A DNA stretch of 64,000 bases, from assembly GCA_964007475.1 (NCBI GenBank), contig OZ023274.1, positions 23,332,043 through 23,396,042 on the forward strand. The letters are read 5' to 3'. The DNA is from Hybos culiciformis. Lineage: Eukaryota > Arthropoda > Insecta > Diptera > Hybotidae. This document shows, in pieces, positions 46,091 through 59,738 of the stretch. The stretch's first letter is position 1. The number at the start of each line of letters is the position of its first letter. The notes below the pieces were generated by a model, which did not search any database, was not told where the DNA came from, and worked only from the letters and a program-made list of their open reading frames with translations. The translations under genes and the position numbers were made by a program.

Positions 46091-47759
46091 GCAAACCAAA
46101 TAATTGCCGATTGTAACATTCATAAAAATAAATTAATAAATGTAATATTTGATAAGTTAAATTGAAAATTATATTTATCACAATTAGAATTTTTTTTTAT
46201 ATCATACGAGGAATGACAGATGAATTTCAAAAAAAATTCCAGAATTACATCAATTTTTCTTTCATATTATCTCAGTGCGAACACTGTATTATTATTATGT
46301 TTATTATATTATTAGCTTGTGATTTTTTTCAAGTAAAACAGCGCATAGAACTCATATCGTAATTGGTGTAGACTTAACTTATGAGATGACTGAACTAAAT
46401 TTCATTATGTATGTTCAAATCTAAATAATAATTTGAAAGGTGTTATATCTACGAATTTTCTAAAATAATGTATCTCAACATTAATTCCTTCCTTCATTTG
46501 AATACCAACATTTTATGAATTTTTTTTTTCAATAAACGTTATGGAAACAAAACTGGTTTTAATATATCTTTAAGGATATTAAAAATTCATTAAAGAAATT
46601 AAATAGAAAAATATTTTTTTTTTTTATTATCTATAAAAATATTTATGATATTTTTATTATTTTAACGATGACCACAAGCCAAATTAGTGCAATTTTGGTT
46701 TAATTTAAGAAAAAAAAAATGTTCAAAGTTTTTTTTTATGTTACAGGAAAATATAATATAACGTTATTTTTAGGAAATGTTATACATTCAGAAAGAAACT
46801 GGGAAACTTTGATTATTTAAATTTGACATAATAATGATAAAGATTATCTTAATTTCAATTAAAAAACTTTAAATTAACACAATAATTAATTGTTAGTCGA
46901 TTTTAAATAATGAACTTTTATTTTTTATGTTTTAAACATAAACGGAAATTAATCAGAAAATAAATAAAAAAAGTTTCGTTGCTATTATACTGTTTAATTA
47001 TCTAAGCAAATGTTAACATTCTATTGCTGTAGATAGTATCAGTGTACTAAAAGTCTTCAAATAATGTTGGGTATAGCATCAAAGCATTTGTAAAACGAAA
47101 ATACATATTGAAAATTATATGTAAAACATTCATTTCATAAATTTTTGACATATTTGGATGCTGTCCTAGTTCTTAATTTGAAAAAAAAAATATTGCATTA
47201 AAAAAATATATATATATATTTTTGGGGTAATAATAATATATTTCTTTGATAGTTCCCTAATAATGATTGAAATAATTTCTACTAAAAGGTGTTACATATT
47301 ATATGGAGCATTTGTCCGTCCTTCTAGCAAACTCTTTGTAATTTTCTTTTTATATTTTTGATTATTATATTATGACTTCCTGATTGAATTAAATGCTTAT
47401 GCCGATGATCGGCAGTCTCACAATCTTATCTCACATTTTATATCTTTTTCTTTTTTTCTTTTGCACTACATCTAGATAAATGTATATAGTATTTAGAAAA
47501 TAATATTATTATTATTATATAGAACTAGTTTATATGTACATATATTTATTATAAAAATATAAGTAGTTAATATAGTGGACGATATCATAAAAAAAATACT
47601 ATAAAATTGATTTGATTCTGATAATATCTTTTGGAGATTGTTATTGAAGATATGATAAAAAAAATTATATATAAAATATATTGTATTTAGTAATAGTAAT
47701 GATTTATTATAAATTTAATATGATATTTTTAAACTTAAAAGTATACTTAATTGTAATTA
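46091..47759. other. AT-rich gene-poor sequence
   Basis: I see no gene, only A/T homopolymers and short (TA)n runs. Confidence 0.55.
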
Positions 47760-48013
47760 TGTAGGTAAAGGGCTTAAAGGGCTGATGATACGAATATACA
47801 GCCTCTAGCAATTAATTGTTAACCTCAACTTGGTCGAGACTGTTTAACCCGAATGAGGTAATGGTGACCGAACATTGGCGGCATAACCAAAGATGTCTAC
47901 GCTGGGATTAAATACCATAGCACTTACTTATGGCTCTCCAAAGATGGGGTTGGGCGTGTGGTTAACTATACTTCACCTCGTAAAAAACAACATTGAAGAA
48001 GAAGAAGAACTAT
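47760..48013 (+). mobile_element. Probable SINE or non-LTR 3' end with GAA-repeat tail
   Basis: About 250 bp of markedly less AT-rich sequence (including AGGTAATGGTGACCGAACAT and AAAGATGGGGTTGGGCGTGT) ends with CGTAAAAAACAACATTGAAG and a (GAA)n tail. A microsatellite tail after a GC-richer body is typical of SINEs or of the 3' end of a non-LTR element. No clear A/B boxes were found, so the class is open. Confidence 0.5.
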
Positions 48014-49491
48014 GTAAAACTAAACGTAAACAATTAAATTTAAAATGTTTTACAAATTAATATTCCCGTATTGGGCCTTTTGCCGAGCTCTTTACTATGA
48101 TGTTCAAAAATCACAAACTCACAAATTTTAGTATACCATTTCTACTTTTACTCGACTTTTTTTTTTAAGAAATTTTGTGAGATTTTCGAATAAATTAGTA
48201 GAAAATACAGTGTTTAATTTATATTTGACTAATTTTTTTTCTCGACTTTTGTTTCTAATCAAAATCTCATAAGCTTATGTATAGTTTAATTCATCTGTCA
48301 TTCAATTTCAAAGAAATATCTATCTTGTACTAGTTTTTTTTTTTCATATTTCGGGGCTCATTAGATTAGACAAGCAAGACGTTTCTAGATAGGAAATTAG
48401 AAAATAAAATGTTCTAAAATCTTTTCCGAACTGAACCTAGCTACAAAGCTGCCAAAGTGCCAACTCACTAATAACCACCATAAATTATCAGACTTTTTTT
48501 TTTAAATACGAAAAATTTGATTTAAAACATGTTTAAAGTTAAAGCGATTTTAGCACTTCAAAATAATAATAACAAATTCAAGTCAAATCGAGAAATCAGA
48601 TTAGAAATCAAGTTTGAAACAAAATTATAATTTTTAGAATTTTAATATTTAATAAAATCACTATATTAAGTTTTATTATTTTGAATATAAAATGAACAAT
48701 TTTTATGGTGATGAAAATTCTCTGATAATAAAATCAAATAAGAAAAGAAAGAACTTCAAAAGGCGTCAAATTCGATTATTAGTGAATTAAAAAAAATTAT
48801 ATATATTTTTTATATTAAACTATTAACCGCCTTTTTTTTGCATCACATAAAGTATTCGTTAAAATATTAAAATTATTCTGAATTTAATATTTTTATTTCA
48901 TTTAATTAATATTTTTTATCTAAGATTTTTAAATCGATTTTAATTTGAAATATATAGGTACCTTCTATAATAAGGAAATACTTAATTTAATACAAATTAA
49001 TAAATGAAAATTATATGCTCTTTTAATTAAAGTTAAGTAGAAAATTCATTAAGAAATACATAAACATTTACCTACCTCTTAGTAATAAAATAAAGAGAAC
49101 GCTTTTCACTTATCGATCGATATAAAATACTGTTGCACTTAACATAGAAAATTTTTACAAAATTTTGAGAGGGCTCTCATTAATATTTTTACAAAAAACA
49201 TAGTTTAATTTAAAATTTTTAATAAGATTATGAATATATAAAAGTTTCCTTAAATTATGATAAACAATTGCAATATTCATATTCATTTATAATCATTTAT
49301 TTTATTGTTAACATAACATTTTAAAATTTTTACATTTTGGAGTTTTAGAGTACAGTAAATTAGTCCCTACAGCAGACGACACACTGACATTTTATTTTTA
49401 CATCAAATAGGTATATAAATTACATTTATTTGAAGGAAATTTTCAAAAAAAACCTTATATAAGTTTTATGTTTTTATGTTTTTTAATTGCT
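48014..49491. other. AT-rich gene-poor sequence
   Basis: No supported feature was found. Confidence 0.55.
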
Positions 49492-49846
49492 ATATTCATA
49501 CAAAAAAAGGAAAATAAATTAAAACAATAAATTATTTTTTATTTTTATCCCTTTTAATATGATTTTTATTTTATTATTTTTATTCTAATCTACTAGTTAA
49601 TATAAATATAAATATAAATTTTATTAAATTTCGCCAACTAGTTTCGAGGTTTTACTTCATCGACTGGGCTTTTGCTACTCTACCCAGTCGATGAGGTAAA
49701 ACCTCGAAACTAGTTGGCGAAATTTAATATATTTATATTAACTAGTAGAATTAAAATAAAAAAAAATAAATAAAAATCATATTAAAAGGGATAAAAATAA
49801 AAAATAATTTATTGTTTTAATTTATTTTCCTTTTTTTGTACAATAT
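49492..49846. repeat. 355-bp near-perfect hairpin (foldback/MITE)
   Basis: The arms, each about 165 bp, mirror each other from ATACAAAAAAAGGAAAATAA on the left to CCTTTTTTTGTAC on the right. The inner GC-richer stem is CGCCAACTAGTTTCGAGG with TTTTAC, then CATCGACTGGG, paired with its complement around a loop of about 14 nt (CTTTTGCTACTCTA). Differences are small and mostly in A-runs and ATA repeats. No coding frame is present. No target-site duplication is certain. Confidence 0.92.
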
Positions 49847-51752
49847 GCTTAAATTCTACCAAGAATTATCCGAGGAGTGAGTTAACTCATATTTAATTGC
49901 AATATTCAATTCACCTTAATTTAATTTTTTCTAATATGATGTGTAATTTTATTTACCACAAATGATATTATGTTTACCATAAATGATATATTTTAGAAAA
50001 TTTAACTATGTAATAATGTAAACAACAGTAGATATGCAGTATTCGTATGTACTTACAGTGAAAAATTCATGCAAACAAAATTTAAAGTAACTGAAAAGAC
50101 AAAAATGTAAATTATTTAAAAAAAAACGAGATTGTATTTAACAACATTTATAAGGTTTCTTTTTATTTTTTTTATCACAAAGTGTTTTATTATTTTTTAT
50201 ACCAGAGTGTGTGATTTCTTCAAATAAAATAGAATCTTTTACATACACTCTTGCGGTGATAATAACAAGTACAACGTTAAAAATATTCTATGTTTTTGTT
50301 ACAAAATGGTGTAGAACTATGGTACCATCATAAAATAGTTAATATTATTGTAGGTAGTTACTATTTAAAGATATAAATATTTTATTTAAGAAAATTAACG
50401 GAAATGGAAAAAAATTAAAGCAATAACAATCTTTTTCAGAAATCTTTTCTAACTTTGATTTTCTTAATAATTAATTATGAAACATTTTGGAACACAGTTT
50501 GTTTTCCAAATATCTGAATATTTCTATAACATTCAAACACTATGATGTTCTCAGATATACTTCGAACACTTGAAGAGCTGAGAAAAATCCTGAAAATGAA
50601 AATTTTAAATATTTAAATGTCTAAAAAAAATACCAAGAAATACAAATAAAAATATAAGTACTTACATTATCATCCCCAAAGAATTTTATTCAATATTTTT
50701 TTATTAAGCCCTCGAAAAAAAAAAAAACATAAATTGTGAATTTTTGTTTTCATGATGACAAAAAAGATTATATACATTTGCCTGAAAGAAAATTGTGTGT
50801 ATATAAATAGAAAAGACCATTATTATTATAAGTTTTGTTCAAAATTTATAAAAAAAAAAAAAATTTCACGTTAATATATTTTTAATCCCAAATAGCTTTA
50901 CAGAATACAAAAAAAATATTTCAATTTTTTTTTTTTAAATCTTATAAATGAAGCTACTTAGTTTTACCTCCAGTACCACATTTTTAAGGCCACACTAAGT
51001 ATTTGGATGCAATTAATAAAGGTTTTAATTTTTTTTTTGTTTTTGCTTTATATAAAAAGATTTGGAAATTTTGTTTATAATTTTCTTTTCTGTGCTTATT
51101 ATGTGTTGTGAATGCTTTTTTACTCCCACTAGAGATTATAGTGAATTAGTTGGTGAAGATCGAAATGAAAAAAAAGAAAGAAAAAAAATTCCTAAAGGGA
51201 ATTATCTAAAACGATAAAATTTTAATTTTTTGTAAATAGATAATAATTTAGGAGAATTTTTTTTTTTTTTTTTTTTAAAATTACTTAAAATTTATTCACT
51301 CAAAAATAAATTTTTTTGTTTTTGAGACATTCAAGAATAAAAATAATGTGTAAAATTGGGAATGATTGATTCCAAGGCAGTTCAAAGAATGCCGTTCCAA
51401 TAGTGTTCTCTTTCATCGTACTCACGGGATAGAATAATTCTAAGCTCAAACTTAAGAAGTTTTGGAATTTTAAATTTATTCTTATTTATTTTTATTTATC
51501 TTTTGCTTAAGCGTGTAACCGCGGATTCGCTTTTCTACTTTCTTAAATTGTATTCATCAGAATAGGGATAAAGGATTGGTACAAGTCTTATGATCGCATT
51601 CTTAATTAACTGAAATTTTCAGATAAACAGTTTCTTGGATTCGAAGTTAATTAAATTGGCTAGTCCGGGAAATATAAGCAAAATTGTTTGTAGGGATGAA
51701 AAATTTAAAATGAAAGTTTGTGCAAATTGTATGTGTCAAATTTTTCGTGTCG
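49847..51752. other. AT-rich gene-poor sequence
   Basis: No gene is supported. It contains many homopolymer tracts, for example around 50700, 50850 and 51260. Confidence 0.55.
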
Positions 51753-52154
51753 CGTCAATTCACCGAAAACACAATTCACCGAAATCACAATTCACCGAAA
51801 ACACAATTCACCGAAAACACAATTCACCGAAAATAGTATTAAACATAATTCACCGAAAACACAATTCACCGAATACATAATTCACCGAAAACAAAATGCA
51901 CCGAAAACACAATTCACCGAAAACACAATTTACCGAAAACACAATTAACCGAAAACACAATTCACCGAAAATAGTATTGAACACAATTCACCGAAAACAC
52001 AATTCACCGAAAACACAATTCACCGAAAACACACTTCACCGAATTCGGTGAATTCTGTTTTCGGTGAATTCTGTTTGCGGTGAATTGTGTTTTCGGTGAA
52101 TTGTGTATTCGGTGAATTGTGTTTTCGGTGAATTGTGTTTTCGGTGAATTGACG
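51753..52154. repeat. Orientation-switching minisatellite, CAATTCACCGAAAACAC type
   Basis: Seventeen-bp units CAATTCACCGAAAACAC repeat from 51756 to about 52045, then invert at the dyad CACCGAATTCGGTG and continue as GTGTTTTCGGTGAATTG to 52151. The outer ends are CGTCAATTCACCG and its exact complement CGGTGAATTGACG, so the whole unit has matching termini. The left arm (about 290 bp) is longer than the right (about 105 bp) and contains a higher-order repeat marked by two GAAAATAGTATT insertions. The frame at 51635-51948 is an artefact of the repeat. Confidence 0.95.
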
Positions 52155-55100
52155 GTAAGTCCAATTTTATATCATTTCAAAAATTTCATAAATTTCATAA
52201 AACCTTAAATTCATAATTTATGCAAAATTGAATTGAACACCACGATTATAAAATTTAATTTATAAAAAATATAATTTTCACAAATTTTTTATTTAATTTA
52301 TTTTTCGATGTTTTATTTTTATACTAAAAATTTAATTTTTATTTCAAATAGGATCATAACTTCCTTTGGTTGATTTTTGAACCGTGAAACTTTTATTTTT
52401 CAGTCAAAATTTGACACATGAAAGGATGAGGGCTGTGCAAGTCTTTTTGAACAAATATTTTCATTTCGAAAACTATTCCAGCTTCCAAGGGAAGTTTTAA
52501 CCAGAAATAATTTTTCTCAGTTTATTACATAGAATTAAATTTATAATTTTTTATTTTGTCTCCTTTTTTTTTAATTCCTTGTTTATATTAAACATTTATA
52601 TAGAGGGCTATAAATAAAAATATTAGCATTACTTATTTTTTTTCGTGTTATTTTTTTTTTATATTTAATTTAAATACTTTTAGAGCTCATTCTAATGTAA
52701 ATACGTGACTTATTTTTATGAGGTTTTTTTTTGTTAATTCTATTTTTTTATTTTTGTTTCTATCCTCTCTCTATATGCGCTTTTATCTAATAAATTTATA
52801 TAAAAACATACTTAATTTTTTTTTTCAATATCACTATAAATGTGATTTTCGAGAAGGAAAAAAAAAATATAATGTAATTTGAAATTTACTATAAAAATGC
52901 ATCCAACATATGTCATTTTTTATTATAATAATTTTTAGTTATTTTTTTTTGAGGGGTTGAAAAGAAAGAAAAATTTTGTATTCCTAACTTAATATAAAAA
53001 ACAAACAATTTTTTTTATTTTTTTTTTTGTATTTTATGTTTCTTAAGTTGCATTTTCATCTCTTGCCACTTTAGAGGACTGAAATGATGAGTTTCAGCAT
53101 TCATTTTTTTTGTTTATAAGATGTATCCGTTTAAAAAAAAAAAAAAAGTAAAATATGTTTGACTTTCTAGCATAATTTTGAATTTAAGAGACCTGACAGA
53201 AAATTAATAATTTATGCTACCGATTATTTTTATTTGGGCGCAATTGAGCGTTACATATAGATAGTTCAATGAGACAATTATACATTTTATTTCTAACATT
53301 TTCTATATTTCTAGTACAGTATTGTGAAATTTTAATTTGTTACAAAGTTATCAATTTTTTTAAGTAGTGAAACGATTGCATAATAATATTCTGTTTAAAT
53401 AAGATTTTGCAAATATTCATAAATAGTTGTTGAGGAGTTAAGGAGGTCAACATACAAAAAATTTAAATGTTTTAAAGTTGAGTTAAATCAGGTTCACCCA
53501 TAGCATTGTTTATTTATATGGTGTTCGCATTAGGAGAATATTAGTGGAATATGCTGTTATCCGGAATATTTCAGGAATATGAACTGGATTTTTCATATAA
53601 AAAAATATTCCGGAATATGTATATTCCACTTTCATATTCTAGTTTGTCAGGGTTAGAATTCTACATTTATAGTTATTTCCACTCATTTTTTGAAATTTTG
53701 TTATAGTTGGCAACAATTTTCTTGTCAAATTTGAGTCAAAATGAAAAAAAAAAACAAAAAAAATTGATAAAAAGCGAGATAAAAAGTCAAGATTTTCAAC
53801 AACAAAAACTTTTTCTCTTTCTCAATTTTTTTTTTTACATCATCAAATTCCAGTTCTCATCAAATTTTGTAATGCGAACGGCAATTTGTTTTCCAGAATA
53901 CAAAGGGAATTTAAATTATAATGCGAACAAGGTATTAGATTCAACGAATATGTTCTGTACGTGTAAAAAAAAGAAAAATAGCGTAATCAGAACATATTAA
54001 TTAAAGCTAAATAAATCGGTTAGGCATGTCCATAAAAATCAAATAATTTTTTTTTTTTATTTTTTTATTTTTTTAAAATTATATTTATATTTGATTAAAT
54101 TTTATTCATTAATTTTTATTAGGAATTTAAGATAAAAAAAAATTCAAAAAAAGTTAAAAATTCATAGTTTGAACAGAAATTTGCAATTGAGGGATAACCT
54201 TTTTAATTTATCAATGAAATTTCTAGTTTGGAAAGCATATTAGTGTGCAGAATATTATTAATACATATGTTTAACTATAATGAAACTATATGTACAAAAC
54301 TTAAGTATGAATTCTGGATTATGAAAATTACTTATTTTTCTATTCAAGTATAAAATAGAATTTATTGAATTTCAACAAAATGAAATTTATAAAAATTCTA
54401 TTATTTCGATCGTTTTTACTACGGAATCATAATTCATAATAATACCCACCACCTATGTATAAAAAAAACCTTTAAATTTCCCTTCCAATTATTTTATCTC
54501 GGTAACTTATCTTTACATTGTTATCAGTATACACATATATAAAGATAATAATTGAATTAAGGTGATGAAAATTGATGGTTCAATTTCAATGATGAATGAA
54601 AGTTTTATTAATACCATGCACTGAATAACAATACAAAAATTTTTGTTTTCAAAATAAACATAATAAAAAAAAAAATTATACAATAAAATTTAAAACAATC
54701 GAATGATTATTATAAATGAAATTGAATAGAATTTATTATTTGAATAAAAAATAAAATTCGAATGCAAATAAATAAAATTTGATGAATGAAAATTAAAAAA
54801 ATAAAAACAAATAGTTTTTCAAAATGTATACAACTATACACCATAGTGAAATTACAATTTACCTTCGAATACCACTTCAGTTATTTTTAACCAAAAACAA
54901 TAAAGAATTTCTTCATTAAATATAAATATATAGCATAAAGTTTAGGTTCTATCTGGGTTAAGCGTTAACTCTAGCGTTTTAGAGTGATTTTCGAATCGAA
55001 TTTTTTTTTCTTTAGCACAAACTCTTTAAAATTCTTATTTATAATAATATTTTTTGCTTGTTTTTTTTTTAGAATTTATGTTATATACTATAGAGAAAAA

Positions 55101-56280
55101 AAGTGCATTTTTAGATTTTTAAAAGCAACATAAGTGTTTTGTTTGCAGGGAGTCAAAAACATTTTTTTTTTTGTTTTCTTTTAGAAAATAGAATCTTTTT
55201 AGATAAAAAGGACATGTTACTTTTTCCTTTAAAGACTTCAACAAAAAAAAAAAAAAAACTTGAATAAAAACTTCAAAAAATATATTTATTTTGGAAAAAT
55301 GACAAAATTTTATATTTTCAGTGTTTTTTTTTTTTTTTGCTTCAAACAAAATTTTGATAGTGTAACATGACAGAAAAAAAATTATACTGCATGTGTTGCA
55401 CTATGTTCAGTAATAAGTCCTTGGATAATGTTTATAAACAAAAAAAAAACACAAAAAAACACTGAGACGAGACATATTTTATGTTTGAATTAAAAATAAT
55501 AACATGGATGGAAAGAAATTGAAATTACAGAAAAAAAAAAAAAAACTATGTAAATAAAAAAAAGTAAAGAAATTTTTAGGTCTAATTTTTAGTTTTTTTT
55601 CCTTTCCAACAAATTCATTGATTTTTCGTTTTTATTTATTTTATTCCACTTGAAATAATTTAAGATAACATAGTTAGGTTTTTTTTTTTTTTTGTTATTT
55701 CTTGTTGGGATCAATAAAAATATGAAACATCTGTTAAATGGATAAATTGAAAATAAAAATAAAAAAAATAAAAATAAAAGTTAAATAGGAAACTATTTTT
55801 GTTAAAAATAACAAGGGTAGATAATTTTTTGATTTTAACAAAAAAAAAAAGAAGAAATTAAAAAGAAAGGGGAATGGCTATCAAATTGAATTAATCTAAA
55901 TTTTATTTTATTAAATTAATTTTTCAATAAAATATTTGTAGTTAAGAGGCTTTTAGATAATGAATTAGAAAATTGCCTGCAGCATATTTTTTTTTTTGTA
56001 AATAAGTAACCTTTTTTTTATTGAATGATAAGCTAGAAGAATTTTTATTTATTTTATTCGCCTTAGAGTATGCAATTTAGTCAATGTTATACTGATGCAA
56101 AGTACCTACATATAATTTTTTCGAAAAGAACAAATATTTCGGTGCAGTCGCTTTTGCACACCCATTCATGATAAGGTCATGGTCATACTTGACTCAAAGC
56201 AAAAATCTTTAAGCTAGCTTAATTGATGCACATTTTCAAAATTAACAATCAATTTGTTTAAGCCTTAACAAACTTCTATA
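52155..56280. other. AT-rich gene-poor sequence with many homopolymers
   Basis: No gene is supported. Around 53540-53645, ATATTCCGGAATAT-like motifs recur several times in both orientations. Poly-T and poly-A runs of 9-16 bases are frequent at 55.1-56.0 kb. Confidence 0.5.
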
Positions 56281-56284
56281 ATGG

Positions 56285-56365
56285 TCTTATGCCTTCTTTG
56301 CGGCTCGATCCTTGGATTGTTCCTTTGCAATCCGCAACACTACCACCCAGATACAGCATTAAAAT
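56285..56365. other. Unexplained GC-richer patch
   Basis: About 80 bp stand out from the A/T background (CTTCTTTGCGGCTCGATCCT, then TTGCAATCCGCAACAC). On the minus strand one frame ends LRIAKEQSKDRAAKKA and a stop. The plus strand opens MVLCLLCGSILGLFLCNPQ. Neither could be assigned to a family. It may be an exon, a processed fragment or a repeat. Confidence 0.3.
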
Positions 56366-59300
56366 GAAAAATATTAACTTCGTAAACACATTTTCAGGAT
56401 TGCATTGCTTAAAATTATATGAAAAAATTAAAGGAACCTTCCGTGAATTTCAATAATTTCCGTAAAGTATGTAAAAAATTAATGACGAAAGTCATAATGT
56501 TGAAATTTTCCGTGGTTATTTATTTTAAGTGCTATTTATTTCTTTATATTTTGCTGTGATTTACTCCAGAACTCCTTAGCCTTGATTAAGTGCACAAAAT
56601 AGCGAATTAAAATGTTTCCGATTTTGGAATACTTGCTATGAATGTTAGAGATTTGAAAGTTAATGGATCTAAAAGTAATAATAAATAAAAACCGTTTTGT
56701 GAAAAAAAATTAATAGCACCTGGTCTTTTTTTGTTTAAGTCACAAGGATCTATCATTTTTATTTAATTTGTATTCAGTATTTGCACCTATTTCATGTTTA
56801 GCTATTTGGCTTCATTCGTCAAAATTATATATGTGGGTGATGTGGAAGAAAAAATAAATCAAATATGTATCCCAAATAGTTTTTTACATACACAAAGTTT
56901 TCCCTTCCTATTGTACAATCAATATATACATCTAATATCTTATATATCTAAAGGTGTGAAATAATAATAGAGCTTATAGTTATTTTCCATAACACAATAT
57001 CATTTGACTTCTTATACCACCAACTTCAAAATCATAATAATAATAAATAAATAATTTTTAGGGTGTATTGAATTACAGATTTTTTCTTTTTGATAAGATT
57101 GATGTCCATTTGAAATCCCTTTTTTCCTATTACATTTATTTCAATTTCGATATAATTATCCATTTTCCATATTTCACCCCAGAATTAAAAATAATAAAAA
57201 AAAATATTAAACCATAAACTAAATTAGAATAATGTGATAATTTCATTAAAATCAATTAGAAAGGACACAAAATATTGAAAATCAATCTCAGGGGATCAAA
57301 TTTCAGAGATTTCAGAAAATTTTGTTTATATTTTAATTAAAATACAAAAAGCAAATATAAATAATCGTGTACAACAATATTCGTTATTTGAATCTAAATT
57401 AGAAATTAGAAAATCTTTCAAAAAGAATGACAATTGAGATTTTCCCAAAGTATATATAATACATATATAATATAATACCCATACAACAAGCATAAGTACA
57501 TATTTTCAACAAGGATTAAAAAAAAATATTTTAATTGATTGAAATGATGATAACATCAATTTTAAAGTAAAATTTTGTGTTAATAAAATTAATTTTTAAT
57601 ATTTTCCCATTAATGTGTTTTCAAGTTATAAAATTAGTCAGTTTTGTTTGTTGATGAAAAAAACCCCCAGACATTAGAATTTGTTTTGAATATGTCAATT
57701 TAAATTTTTGTTTTTGAATTGAAGATCTGAAAAAAGATCTTAGAAACATTTCATAATAGAATTTTTTTTAAAAATCAGATAAAACCATTTCGTTCTGGAA
57801 GAAGCTCTGGGAGAGATCAGTCAGCCGTAATTTTGTAATGGTATATCTTTTATTCTACGACGCATTCGGTTGTAGGCTCTATTTCTGTCTTGTTTGTTTT
57901 GTTAAAAAACATCTACCACCAATAAAAATTTATAATGAACAAGAAAAATATACGTGGAGAGTTTTATGTCAAATAATCTGACAGTCATTATAACCACAGT
58001 TAGTGAGCTTAAACTCTTCTTCAAATGATTTTGAATTATTTTTAATTTCGAAAAAAAGAGGAATGACCGGTATTTGCAAAAATGTTTGTTGAGCTACAAC
58101 ATTTGATACCTCCAAACCCGAAAACCCCAAGTTCGAAATTCAAACTTTTTGACCTAATATTGTTCTGATATTTTTTTGCAGCATATGAATTGAATAATAA
58201 TTTTAATTTTTATTCTTATCTAATTATATTTTTTATTAATTTTCAAAATCACAGCAATTCTAGTATTCCCAATAGGTTTACTTTATTTACAACTGCCATT
58301 TAACAAAAACTTAATGAACTTACTGTCAACTTATAAATAATAATATAAATTTTAATAATAAAATTAAAATCTAAAATTTCTAAATTATGCATACAATTTT
58401 ATTGTGTTTTTTTTGCTTTTTTAATTAAGTCCCTTTATTTTTTAATCAAATTCATACATCTTAAAATATTGCATATATAATTTTTACGCACATATAACGC
58501 ATAAATGCTAACACCTTATGCACTTTATGCTTTCATTGTAGCATAAAAGAATGAAAATATTTTTATCTCTATTATAATATTTTAAAAATAATATCTTAAT
58601 TTTCTACAAAAATATGTATACTAAAAATATAAACTAAAAATATGCTAAAAAAAACATAAAAAATAAATTTGTAGATCTCTATTTGAACTGGGAGAAAAAT
58701 AAGGCCTTATTATTTGTTTTTTTTTTTTTTTTTTATAATCAGAAATTATATCTTTTTAATTATGTTTAATTATATGCTTTTATGCGTAATTAATTGTGCA
58801 TAAAAGTCATTATTTTTATATAAAACTAATACTTATATGCAGAGGAGGAAAATAAATAAGATATTATCCCTTTTTGGTTTTATTTTTGTTTTTCTTTTTT
58901 TTTTTTTTCTTTAATACAATGTCACCAGCATAAAAATATGTAATAGATTTTATCTTATTTCTATATAAATACGAATATTATTATTTTTTTGGTTTTTGAA
59001 GTTTTTGACATCATCCGCCCAAAAATGTAATCCTCAATTAGTTTTAAAACAATATCAAAAAATTTGAAGGCAATTAGCAACAATCTAACTAAATAAAAAT
59101 TTATTTTTAATCTTGATGTGATGGTGATGCAACACCAAAAACTATATTATGTTATTTCTATGAGACTTTATATTTTTGACATGTGTGCAGATATAAATTT
59201 TATTATTAGTAGTATTATTGTGTTGTAAAAATCTATTTGGATTTTATGTTCAACTAATTGGGGTGGGTTCTCTTTTTGGTTATTATATTCATTAAAAAAA

Positions 59301-59738
59301 AGATGGCATGGCACGGATAAAATTGTTTTTTTTTTCTGTTTGAATAAAAAAATAAATAAATTTTTCAAATTCTTATTTGTCATTAGATTTTTTAAGATTT
59401 TATTTAAAAAAAAAAAATTTATGTTATTATAATTTAAATTATTATTTCCCCTCTGATACTAATATATAATTTTATTAGTTTGATAATAAATTGGCGGGGA
59501 AAGGAAAGGTGCCAGCAATTTTTGATTTAATTTTCGAAGTTTGGGATTCTTAATAAATTTATTTTCAAACGTATTTTATTTGCCAAAAATCTTTAGGATG
59601 TTGTATGTTATAGCTATGTTATTTCGAATAATGAAGCTGAAAAAACAGATATCTGCTGCAATTTTAGTTTCTTTATAGCATGGGTATGTGTATGTTGCGG
59701 TAAATGTACATATTCCGGTAAATGTGAGTTTAAAAGCC
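56366..59738. other. AT-rich gene-poor sequence
   Basis: No complete gene is supported. At 57778-57960 a slightly GC-richer stretch follows an acceptor-like TTTAAAAATCAG and stays open on the plus strand (SFWKKLWERSVSRNF) to a TGA near 57980. There is no donor, partner exon or recognised motif. Confidence 0.4.

Noticed and set aside
51753..52154. CRISPR-like appearance of the CAATTCACCGAAAACAC array
   Set aside because: Units abut with no unique spacers, orientation flips mid-array, and the genome is eukaryotic.
53707..54000. 97-codon plus-strand frame
   Set aside because: It is Lys/Gln/Phe-rich from homopolymers and has no motif.
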